DNA from: DATJXG01 sp035500455
Lineage (GTDB): Bacteria > Acidobacteriota > Terriglobia > Terriglobales > Acidobacteriaceae
NCBI GenBank assembly: GCA_035500455.1
Contig: DATJXG010000192.1
Coordinates: 1 to 6,670, forward strand
Direction: 5' to 3'
DNA: 6,670 nt
In this document: in pieces, positions 1 to 5,689 of the stretch
Layout of the letters: each line of letters opens with the position of its first letter
Position numbering within the stretch: position 1 is the first letter of the stretch
Position numbers and translations under genes: made by a program
The notes under the pieces: generated by a model
Seen by the model: only the letters and a program-made list of their open reading frames with translations
Databases searched by the model: none
What the model was told of the DNA's origin: nothing

Positions 1-7
1 AGCGGAT

Positions 8-31
8 CGCGGCAATTGCCTCATCGCCGCG
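8..31. repeat. Small stem-loop with internal palindrome upstream of the DUF1223 gene
   Basis: CGCGGC at 8-13 can pair with GCCGCG at 26-31 across a 12-nt loop. The perfect 10-bp palindrome GGCAATTGCC lies inside it at 11-20. No T-tract follows, so this is not a convincing intrinsic terminator. It could be the end of an upstream transcription unit, an operator, or chance in GC-rich DNA. Only 45 bases separate its left end from the next start codon. Confidence 0.3.
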
Positions 32-52
32 GGTCAGAAATCGTAGAAGTCT

Positions 53-832
53 ATGTGGAAAGCAGTCGCACTCCTTTTAGTAACTGCCGGCATGGCTCCC
101 CTGAATTACGCCGCCGACGTTCCCACCCCGGCCGTCGCACCAGTCCTGGTCGAGCTGTTTACCTCCGAGGGCTGCTCCAGTTGTCCTCCCGCGGACGCGT
201 TCATCCAGCAGCTCGACCGCTCCCAGCCGGTCCCCGGAGTGCAGGCGATCGTGCTCAGCGAGCACGTGGATTACTGGGACCACATTGGCTGGAAAGATCC
301 CTACTCTTCGCACCTGGTCACCGAGCGCCAGGGCGCCTACGCCCGCGTCCTGGGCCTGGACACGGTGTACACCCCGCAAATGATCGTGGACGGAACCACT
401 GATCTTCGCGTGGGAAGTTCACAGCAGACTGCCGAAATCCTGCGCAAGGCGGCCGCCGCAATGACGATCCCCGTGCGCATCACTGCGCTGAGTACGCCGG
501 CTTCCGCCGGCACGATTCGCGCCCACATTGAAGCCGATGGCGCCTCTTCCGCCCGCAACGCCGACATCTTCGTGGCCTGGGCGCTCGATCACGCCGAGTC
601 GCAGGTTTTGCGCGGAGAAAACGGCGGCCGCCGCCTCACCCACGTGGCGGTAGTCGAGAGCCTCACCAAAATCGGCACGCTGCAAAAAGGGAAAAGCTTC
701 AGCCAGGATGTAGAACTGAAGCTCAAGCCCGGCGCCGACCCAGGCAACCTCCGCCTGATCGCCTTTGTGCAGGATCCCGGCCCGGGAAAAGTCTTAGGGG
801 CGGCGCTTAGTAAGCCGGGGAATCAGCGATAG
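53..832 (+). CDS. Secreted DUF1223 family thioredoxin-fold protein
   Basis: This is a 259-residue protein of the DUF1223 family, whose biochemical role is unproven. Residues 1-21 form a signal peptide: K3, a hydrophobic stretch AVALLLVTAGM, and a probable signal peptidase I site after NYAA, so the mature protein should be periplasmic or exported. The family signature ELFTSEGCSSCPPAD follows at about 34-48, with C41 and C44 in a CxxC arrangement. Next come SEHVDYWDHIGW (about 69-80), YTPQMIVDG (106-114, a plausible cis-Pro loop of a thioredoxin fold) and a C-terminal beta-rich part containing GRRLTHVAVVES (about 192-203). Length is normal for the family. The ATG at 53 is the first possible start after an in-frame TAG at 44-46; no strong Shine-Dalgarno sequence precedes it. 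Its stop lies 5 bp from the stop of the convergent AAA+ ATPase gene. A redox role is an inference from the fold and CxxC only. Confidence 0.92.
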   Translation: MWKAVALLLVTAGMAPLNYAADVPTPAVAPVLVELFTSEGCSSCPPADAFIQQLDRSQPVPGVQAIVLSEHVDYWDHIGWKDPYSSHLVTERQGAYARVLGLDTVYTPQMIVDGTTDLRVGSSQQTAEILRKAAAAMTIPVRITALSTPASAGTIRAHIEADGASSARNADIFVAWALDHAESQVLRGENGGRRLTHVAVVESLTKIGTLQKGKSFSQDVELKLKPGADPGNLRLIAFVQDPGPGKVLGAALSKPGNQR

Positions 833-837
833 AACAA

Positions 838-2202
838 CTACTGCACAGTTTCGCGCTTCACGCCCGATGCGCCGAGCAACTTCGCATTCAACGAGCCTCC
901 GGCAAAGAGCATTTCTTCCAAAGCGGCATCCACGCTCTGCGGCTGCAATGGGCCCGTGCAGCCTTCCTGAAGATAAAACTGAGCTGCTCGCCGCATCAGC
1001 TCTTTAACAAAAGCGGCGCTCGCTCCCTTGGTTTTTCTCACAAGCGCTGCTGTTACGTCGCTTGAAACCGAAAGGCCGCAGGCGTAGAGGCGAATGAGCT
1101 GGTGGCGGCCTTCTTCATCAGGAAGCGGGAACTCGATTGCCTGATCAATCCGTCCCGGGCGTGACGCCAGCGCGGCTTCCAGGTGTTCAGGCCGGTTAGT
1201 GGTAAGTACGAAGAGAACGGCAGCGTCCTCGCGCAGGCCGTCCATTTCGTTGAGCAGTTTGTTCAGGATGCTCTCGTCGCACGGTCCGTACATTTCTTCT
1301 CTTCGACGCGCGATTAGGTCCACATCTTCAATTACGACCATTGAGGGCTGCAGGAACCGCGCCAGTTGAAAATAATGATCGAGCAGCCCGACTTGCTCGG
1401 CGGTGATCAGCAAGGTTGTGTGGTCGGGCAGTTGGCTCGCGAGGTAATGAATGGTATGGGTTTTTCCCGTGCCCGGCGGCCCGTAGAACAGCAGTCCTTT
1501 CTTAATTGGAAGACCAAGCTGCCGCAACCGCTCCCGTTGCTCAATAAAGCCGCGGACGTTGCGGTCCAGGAGATTCAGTGTCTCCGCCGGCAGAATGACA
1601 TCCTCGCGGCGAACGGCGTGCAGTTTGTGAACGCGCACCGGCCCCACGTGTCCTGAGTACCGATCTGGCGTTTCCAGCGAAATCACTTTCCCACGGTACG
1701 ATGCTGTCTGCCTTATCAGCCCTTCCAATTGCTCGAGCAACCGCCGCGACAGAACCGCACCGGCTTCGCCGGGGGGCACGGCGATCTCGACGTGACTTCC
1801 CTCTAATTGCCCAAAGCGAACCGCGGGACTCAGGAGCAGCGCAAAGGGCTCCCCGTCGATTTTCGACAGCCACAAGCCCTGCCTGAGGCACCGCGCAGGC
1901 ATCGCCTCACCGATTTCAACCTCCTCGTGCTGCAACGGTCCAACGATGGCCGGGTCGTGGCCACTTGCGAGCAGATGGGCGATGGTTAATGTGTCATGCC
2001 CGAAGTTCCGGTGGATGCCCAGCAGCTTCCTGTTGGGTTGCTGCTCGAAGATTTTGTCGAGCGCAACTTGCAGGTCAACGCGGGCGGTTACCGGGAAAGT
2101 GCGACTCGCGGTGACCAGGGTCTCGAGGCCGCGCTTGCCAAAATGGCAGCGAAGTTCGTCCTCGGCCTTTGGCAACGCGGATTTCCTGATCTGCCTCTTC
2201 AT
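838..2202 (-). CDS. AAA+ family ATPase with an unassigned N-terminal domain
   Basis: This 454-residue protein has a single C-terminal AAA+ module (COG0464-like). Visible motifs are Walker A GPPGTGKT (241-248), Walker B VVIEDVD (289-295), sensor 1 in LTTNRP (N336), and ASRPGRID (346-353), which carries the candidate arginine fingers R348 and R351. A helical lid follows, with GASAAFVKEL (393-402) near the sensor-2 position. Residues 1 to about 200 match no domain I can name; they contain a possible alpha/beta region at about 105-180. There are no transmembrane segments, so it is probably a cytoplasmic remodelling or unfolding ATPase with an unknown client. The ATG at 2202 is supported by GAGGAA 8 nt upstream. 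It is the second gene after the fadN-like gene (4-bp gap), which suggests co-translation. The absence of a second AAA domain and of an FtsH-type protease argues against Cdc48 or FtsH. A BCS1-like or SpoVK-like subfamily is possible but unproven. Confidence 0.9.
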   Translation of the reverse strand: MKRQIRKSALPKAEDELRCHFGKRGLETLVTASRTFPVTARVDLQVALDKIFEQQPNRKLLGIHRNFGHDTLTIAHLLASGHDPAIVGPLQHEEVEIGEAMPARCLRQGLWLSKIDGEPFALLLSPAVRFGQLEGSHVEIAVPPGEAGAVLSRRLLEQLEGLIRQTASYRGKVISLETPDRYSGHVGPVRVHKLHAVRREDVILPAETLNLLDRNVRGFIEQRERLRQLGLPIKKGLLFYGPPGTGKTHTIHYLASQLPDHTTLLITAEQVGLLDHYFQLARFLQPSMVVIEDVDLIARRREEMYGPCDESILNKLLNEMDGLREDAAVLFVLTTNRPEHLEAALASRPGRIDQAIEFPLPDEEGRHQLIRLYACGLSVSSDVTAALVRKTKGASAAFVKELMRRAAQFYLQEGCTGPLQPQSVDAALEEMLFAGGSLNAKLLGASGVKRETVQ

Positions 2203-2206
2203 ACGA

Positions 2207-4669
2207 TCAATTCCTCAGCGTCTTCCCCGTCTTCAGCGTGTACTGAATCCGCTCCTGTGTCTTGCGCTCGCCGCACAGCGATTTGAACGCTTCCCGCTCC
2301 AGGTCCAAAACATACTGCTCGCTGACTGCCGTGCCCGAAGTCACATTCCCGCCGCAAAGCACTTCCGCAATCTTTGTAGCCAGCTTCACTTCGTACTCCG
2401 TGATGTATTCACCCTGCCGCATCAGGTACACGCCCATCTTGAGCGCCGCCAGAATATTCTCCCCCGGCGCGGGGATGTCCGCTCGCGGCACCGGCGGCTC
2501 ATATCCCGCTCGGAAAAGCATTTCCGCCCGCGCCTTGGCGTTCGACAGCACGCGCTCCCGGTTCATGGTGATGCCATCGCCCTCCGACAGAAAGCCGAGG
2601 GTGCGCGCTTCCGCCGCGGAAGTCGAGACCTTGGCGGTGGCGACCGTTTCAAACGCTTTCTTCATCGCCTCCATCAATTCCACCGACTCCCCAAATCCCG
2701 CCGGCGCCGCTCCCGTGCTTTTGCGCAGCGAAGCAGCCGCGTCAACGGCGCGCAGCAGCATCTCCTTGCAGCCTCCGCCGCCCGGCAGCAAGCCCACGCC
2801 CACCTCCACCAGTCCCATGTAAAGTTCGGCATGAGGCTGCCGCGCCGCCGCGTGCAGCGACATCTCGCAGCCGCCGCCCAGCGTCATGCCGAACGGCGCA
2901 ATTACCACCGGCTTGGAGCAGAACTTGATCGCCTGCGTCATCCCCTGAAACTGCCGAATGGCCAGGTCCACGTCATCCCACTCTTCCTCCTGCACCGACA
3001 TCAGCAGCAGCATCAGGTTGGCGCCCACCGAGAAGTTGTGGGCGTCATTGGTGATGACGAAAGCGTCGAATCCGTCGCCCGGCCCGCCCGGCTTCAGCGT
3101 CTGTGTGATCAGCGAAACAATGTCGGTGCCGAGCGAGTTCATCTTGGAGTGGAACTCGATGCACCCGACGCCGTCGCCCAGATCCACCAGCGAGGCGCCG
3201 GAGTTTTTCTTCACCACTTTGTTGGATTTCCTGGCCACGTCCACCGACCACACACCCGCCGGCACCTGCACCACCTCATATTTGCCGCGGCTCAGCGACC
3301 AGTACGCCCGCCCGGAAGGCGTTTTCGGATCTTCGGCGTACCAGGATTTCCTGCCCGCGGCCAGCAGCTTTTCCACGTTGCCCGCAACCGGACGCCCTTC
3401 CTTCTTCATGCGCTCGACGGTCGCTTCCACTCCGGCCGCGTCCCACATCTCGAATGGCCCCAATTCCCAGTTGAAGCCCAGCCGCATCGCACGGTCGATT
3501 TCGACGATGCTGTCGGCGATCTCGGGCACGCGCTCAGCCGAGTAAGTCCAAAGGCCGGAGAGCGCCGCCCAGAGGAACGCCCCCGCTTTGTCGCCCTTCT
3601 GGGGCTGGCCTTCCAGGCCTAGCAGCATGCGCAGCCGGGCGCCGGTATCTTCCACGTTCTTCGCCATATCGAGCGCCGCCAGCTTTGGCTTTTGACGGGG
3701 ACGATACTCGATCATCTTCCAGTCCAGCGCCAGCCGCTCGTCTTCCTTGCCCGCGCCGCCTTTTACTTTCTTGTAGAAGCCGCCGCCGGTTTTGTCTCCC
3801 AGCCATTTGCGCGCCAGCATCTCGCGAAAGAATCCGGGAAGCTCCCCGGCGTTGGGCGGCCGCCCCTGCCCGCCTTCCTCCAGCTTCGCCATGTTGCCGA
3901 CCACATGCCCCAGAATGTCCAGTCCCACCAGGTCCATGGTGCGGAAGGTCGCCGATTTGGGCCACCCGACCGCCGGCCCGGTGAGCGCGTCCACATCCTC
4001 GATGCTCAGGTCCATCTCCTGCATCAGCCGCATCACATTCAGCACCGAAAACGTGCCGATGCGGTTGGCGATGAAGTTAGGCGTGTCCTTCGCCAGCACT
4101 ACGCCTTTGCCCAGAACCACGTCGCAGAAATGCGAGACGTACTCCAGCGCCGCCCGGTCGGTCTCCGGCGTGGGAATCACTTCCACCAGCCGCATGTAAC
4201 GCGGCGGATTGAAGAAGTGTGTCCCAAACCAGCAGCGCCGGAAGTCTTCCGTGAACCCCTCCGCGATCTTGCCCACGGGCAGCCCACTTGTGTTGGTGGT
4301 AACCACCGTTCCCGGCCGCCGCACCGCTTCCACCTTCCGCAGCAGCGTCCGCTTGATCTCCAGGTCTTCGACCACGGCCTCGATGATCCAATCCACTTCC
4401 GCCAGCCGCGGCAGATCGTCTTCAAAGTTCCCCGCGGTGACCAGCCCTGCCAGCGCGGGCGCGAAAAATGCCGCCGGCTTGGACTTCTTCGCCGCCTCCA
4501 GCCCCTTCGCCGCGATCTGATTGCGGCCGCCCTTCACCGCCGCGGCATCGGTCGCGGGCGGCACCATATCCAGCAACAGGCTGGGAACGCCCGCATTGGC
4601 AAAGTGCGCGGCAATGCGCGCCCCCATCGTCCCGGCACCAAGCACAGCAACTCTGCGAATTCCATTCAT
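2207..4669 (-). CDS. fadN: FadN-type 3-hydroxyacyl-CoA dehydrogenase / enoyl-CoA hydratase
   Basis: This 820-residue bifunctional enzyme should carry out the hydratase and NAD-dependent dehydrogenase steps of fatty-acid beta-oxidation in the cytoplasm. The dehydrogenase part comes first: Rossmann motif VLGAGTMG (9-16), then GTHFFNPPRYMRLVEVIP (149-166) with the catalytic His-Glu pair H151 and E163, then APNF-like DTPNFIANRIG (195-205) at the start of the C-terminal dehydrogenase domain. A second C-terminal-type dehydrogenase segment lies at about 365-420. The crotonase part follows from about 490: NFSVGANL (545-552) and TLGGGCE (596-602) for the oxyanion hole, with catalytic glutamates E602 and E622 (LVEVGVG). 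The order dehydrogenase-then-hydratase is that of Bacillus FadN (YusL) and the reverse of FadB. Length is close to that family. All expected catalytic residues are present. The ATG at 4669 has an AAGGCGG site upstream. It appears to lead a two-gene unit with the AAA+ ATPase; no thiolase or acyl-CoA dehydrogenase lies next to it. Confidence 0.92.
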   Translation of the reverse strand: MNGIRRVAVLGAGTMGARIAAHFANAGVPSLLLDMVPPATDAAAVKGGRNQIAAKGLEAAKKSKPAAFFAPALAGLVTAGNFEDDLPRLAEVDWIIEAVVEDLEIKRTLLRKVEAVRRPGTVVTTNTSGLPVGKIAEGFTEDFRRCWFGTHFFNPPRYMRLVEVIPTPETDRAALEYVSHFCDVVLGKGVVLAKDTPNFIANRIGTFSVLNVMRLMQEMDLSIEDVDALTGPAVGWPKSATFRTMDLVGLDILGHVVGNMAKLEEGGQGRPPNAGELPGFFREMLARKWLGDKTGGGFYKKVKGGAGKEDERLALDWKMIEYRPRQKPKLAALDMAKNVEDTGARLRMLLGLEGQPQKGDKAGAFLWAALSGLWTYSAERVPEIADSIVEIDRAMRLGFNWELGPFEMWDAAGVEATVERMKKEGRPVAGNVEKLLAAGRKSWYAEDPKTPSGRAYWSLSRGKYEVVQVPAGVWSVDVARKSNKVVKKNSGASLVDLGDGVGCIEFHSKMNSLGTDIVSLITQTLKPGGPGDGFDAFVITNDAHNFSVGANLMLLLMSVQEEEWDDVDLAIRQFQGMTQAIKFCSKPVVIAPFGMTLGGGCEMSLHAAARQPHAELYMGLVEVGVGLLPGGGGCKEMLLRAVDAAASLRKSTGAAPAGFGESVELMEAMKKAFETVATAKVSTSAAEARTLGFLSEGDGITMNRERVLSNAKARAEMLFRAGYEPPVPRADIPAPGENILAALKMGVYLMRQGEYITEYEVKLATKIAEVLCGGNVTSGTAVSEQYVLDLEREAFKSLCGERKTQERIQYTLKTGKTLRN
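2211..2216 (-). promoter_or_regulatory. Ribosome-binding site of the AAA+ ATPase gene, inside the preceding gene
   Basis: On the minus strand, GAGGAA lies 8 nt before the ATG at 2202. It overlaps the last sense codons of the fadN-like gene (CTG AGG AAT TGA). A ribosome ending the upstream gene would therefore stop on top of this site, a typical arrangement for translational coupling. It supports the chosen start of the ATPase. Confidence 0.7.
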
Positions 4670-4679
4670 AAGTGTGACC

Positions 4680-4686
4680 CGCCTTG
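4680..4686 (-). promoter_or_regulatory. Probable ribosome-binding site of the fadN-like gene
   Basis: On the minus strand, AAGGCGG ends 10 nt before the ATG at 4669. It differs from AAGGAGG by one base. The spacing is slightly long but acceptable, and it supports the chosen start. Confidence 0.5.
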
Positions 4687-4695
4687 CAGTTCTAG

Positions 4696-4728
4696 TTTGC
4701 GCTCTTTGCGCTCTTTGTGCTCTTTGCG
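4696..4728. repeat. 9-bp tandem repeat in the divergent intergenic region
   Basis: Three adjacent 9-bp units, CTCTTTGCG (4702-4710), CTCTTTGTG (4711-4719) and CTCTTTGCG (4720-4728), follow a partial unit TTTGCG at 4696-4701. On the minus strand this reads as CGCAAAGAG-type repeats just upstream of the fadN-like ribosome-binding site, in the probable 5' leader or promoter region. It may be a neutral low-complexity array or a length-variable regulatory tract. No canonical sigma-70 promoter was convincingly placed around it. Confidence 0.75.
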
Positions 4729-4826
4729 GTTATCTCACCCAAGCCCGCGGGCCCATATCCGCCTTTGCTCCATTTTTGGTAATTTGTATTCGGATAAATT
4801 CATACCAGAAGCCGCCGCTGGCGTCT

Positions 4827-4839
4827 TCAGATTATCTGA
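4827..4839. promoter_or_regulatory. Short perfect palindrome before the carbonic anhydrase-like gene
   Basis: TCAGAT-T-ATCTGA is a perfect 6+1+6 inverted repeat ending 12 nt before the ATG at 4852. It lies in a locally AT-rich tract where a -10 element or operator would fit a short-leader transcript. No Shine-Dalgarno sequence is visible between it and the ATG. The regulatory role is inferred from position and symmetry only. Confidence 0.3.
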
Positions 4840-4851
4840 TTTTCATTTTGC

Positions 4852-5364
4852 ATGATTCGCCCCTACAAAGGCATCACTCCGACCGTCCCTGCCACCTGCT
4901 ACGTGGACCCCTCCGCCCAGCTCATCGGCGACGTGGTCCTCGGCGAGCACGCCAGCATCTGGATGAACGCCGTCCTGCGCGGCGACGTGCACTCCATCCG
5001 CGTAGGCACCCACTCCAACATCCAGGACTGCAGCGTGCTCCACGGCATGAAGGAACTCTACGGCGTGTTCGTAGGCGAATACGTGACCGTCGGCCATTCG
5101 GTAACCCTGCACGGCTGCACCGTAGGGGACCGCTGCCTCATCGGCATGGGGTCAATCATCCTGAACGGCGCAGTGATCGGCGACGGCTCCATCATCGCCG
5201 CCGGCACCCTGATCCCTGAAAAAACGGTGGTCGAGCCCGGCTCTCTGTGGATGGGCAACCCCGGCAAATTCCGCCGCAAGCTGGAAGAAAAAGACCACCA
5301 GAGCATCCTGCGCTACGCCAACAATTATCTGGGATACAAAGAGTCCTACCTGAGGGAACTCTGA
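4852..5364 (+). CDS. Gamma-class carbonic anhydrase-like protein (YrdA/PaaY family)
   Basis: This 170-residue left-handed beta-helix protein of the gamma carbonic anhydrase family should form a trimer with metal sites at subunit interfaces and catalyse CO2 hydration, or act as a related hydrolase. Hexapeptide repeats run from about residue 17 to 125 (for example IGDVVLGEHASI, VGDRCLIGMGS, VIGDGSIIAAG), followed by a C-terminal helix (about 140-165). The three metal ligands match H64 (SVLH), H82 (VGHS) and H87 (TLHG). Also conserved are R43 and D45 (LRGD) and Q58 (NIQD). The acidic loop of archaeal Cam, with its proton-shuttle glutamate, is missing, and Val46 sits where Cam has a second catalytic glutamate; both are usual in the YrdA/PaaY/CaiE branch. 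Length is typical. The ATG at 4852 begins the conserved N-terminus (MIRPYKG), although no Shine-Dalgarno sequence precedes it. It is divergent from the fadN-like gene. PaaY-like relatives have been linked to acyl-CoA thioester hydrolysis, so the exact substrate is open. Confidence 0.92.
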   Translation: MIRPYKGITPTVPATCYVDPSAQLIGDVVLGEHASIWMNAVLRGDVHSIRVGTHSNIQDCSVLHGMKELYGVFVGEYVTVGHSVTLHGCTVGDRCLIGMGSIILNGAVIGDGSIIAAGTLIPEKTVVEPGSLWMGNPGKFRRKLEEKDHQSILRYANNYLGYKESYLREL

Positions 5365-5367
5365 ACA

Positions 5368-5421
5368 AAGTGAGGCGGGTGTGGACAAGTGAGGCAGACG
5401 CCTCCGCCCGGGAAAGCCCGG
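5368..5421. repeat. Small direct repeats and hairpins after the carbonic anhydrase-like gene
   Basis: The 9-mer AAGTGAGGC occurs at 5368-5376 and again at 5387-5395, 19 bp apart. The second copy runs into the hairpin GAGGC-AGAC-GCCTC (5391-5404). A second hairpin, CCGGG-AAAG-CCCGG, follows at 5408-5421. These begin 3 bp after the stop codon and could help end transcription, but no run of T follows either stem. They are more likely the worn start of the repeat-rich spacer that continues to 5686. Confidence 0.45.
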
Positions 5422-5461
5422 ATCACCGATGTTTCGGCCCGTCGCAACCACTGTTAGGCGC

Positions 5462-5492
5462 TGTCATGCCGAGCAAAGCGAGGAATCTGCAT
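5462..5492 (+). repeat. REP-like interspersed repeat, copy 1 (forward)
   Basis: This unit begins TGTCATGCCGAGC, continues AAAGCGAGGAATC and ends TGCAT. It matches the arms of the large hairpin at 5564-5646: same TGTCAT start, same GAGC..AGCGA core, same TGCA end. It stands alone here, without its own inverted partner. I recognise this type of repeat from Acidobacteriota genomes, where it occurs widely between genes; the copy number in this genome cannot be seen from the window. Confidence 0.7.
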
Positions 5493-5513
5493 TTGCTTCT
5501 CCCTTCATTACTC

Positions 5514-5561
5514 TGTCATTCTGAGACGGGAGTGCCGCGTGTGCCAGGCCACCCCGAATGA
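5514..5561. repeat. REP-like repeat, copy 2 (degenerate, with inverted ends)
   Basis: This unit starts TGTCATTCTGAGACGGGAG, sharing the TGTCAT..TGAG head with the neighbouring copies. It then diverges into a GC-rich middle and ends CCCCGAATGA. TCATTC (5516-5521) and GAATGA (5556-5561) are inverted with respect to each other, so the unit can close as a long hairpin. It appears to be a variant of the same repeat family. Confidence 0.55.
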
Positions 5562-5563
5562 AT

Positions 5564-5646
5564 TGTCATGGGAGCGAAGCGAAGGACCTATGCAGTTTGC
5601 CGCCGCAGGCAGAATGCATAGGTGCTTCGCTCCGCTCAGCATGACA
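5564..5646. repeat. Large REP-like palindrome (83-nt imperfect hairpin)
   Basis: The left arm at 5564-5594 starts TGTCATGGGAGCGAAGCGAA and ends CCTATGCA. The right arm at 5615-5646 starts TGCATAGG and ends GCTCAGCATGACA. They are inverted copies of one another with a few mismatches and one indel. CCTATGCA/TGCATAGG pairs perfectly. The loop contains a further TGCC/GGCA stem around GCCGCA. The element is symmetrical like paired REP/BIME units. It is downstream of the carbonic anhydrase-like gene and could protect the transcript 3' end or end transcription, although no T-tract follows. Its similarity to copies 1 and 2 suggests a mobilised repeat family. Confidence 0.8.
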
Positions 5647-5665
5647 AGGTGTGCGTTGCTGAAGA

Positions 5666-5686
5666 CTGACGACCGACGACTGACTC
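5666..5686. repeat. 7-bp tandem repeat just before hisS
   Basis: Three units, CTGACGA (5666-5672), CCGACGA (5673-5679) and CTGACTC (5680-5686), end 3 bp before the hisS ATG. They occupy the place where a Shine-Dalgarno sequence would be, and none is seen. The array may be a remnant of the repeat-rich spacer that reaches right up to the gene. Confidence 0.6.
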
Positions 5687-5689
5687 TGC

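Noticed and set aside
16..402. A 128-codon frame overlapping the start of the DUF1223 gene
   Set aside because: Arg/Pro/Gly-rich out-of-frame product. The frame beginning at 53 carries a signal peptide and family motifs.
1946..3622. A 558-codon plus-strand open frame opposite the fadN-like and ATPase genes
   Set aside because: Its product is very rich in Arg, His, Pro and Gln with no recognisable domain, and it is antisense to two well-supported genes. Long antisense frames are common opposite high-GC3 genes.
4776..4798. A sigma-70 promoter (TTGGTA ... GATAAA) before the carbonic anhydrase-like gene
   Set aside because: The spacer between the two hexamers is only 11 bp, far from the usual 16-18.
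3692..4855. A 387-codon plus-strand open frame opposite the fadN-like gene
   Set aside because: It shows the same Arg/His/Pro-rich composition and is antisense to the NAD-binding and catalytic dehydrogenase region; a shadow of the real gene.
5391..5421. An intrinsic terminator after the carbonic anhydrase-like gene
   Set aside because: Two 5-bp GC stems are present but neither is followed by a T-tract, so only repeat/hairpin structure is claimed.
5462..5686. A CRISPR array
   Set aside because: The repeats are unequal, in both orientations, not regularly spaced, and no cas gene is present.
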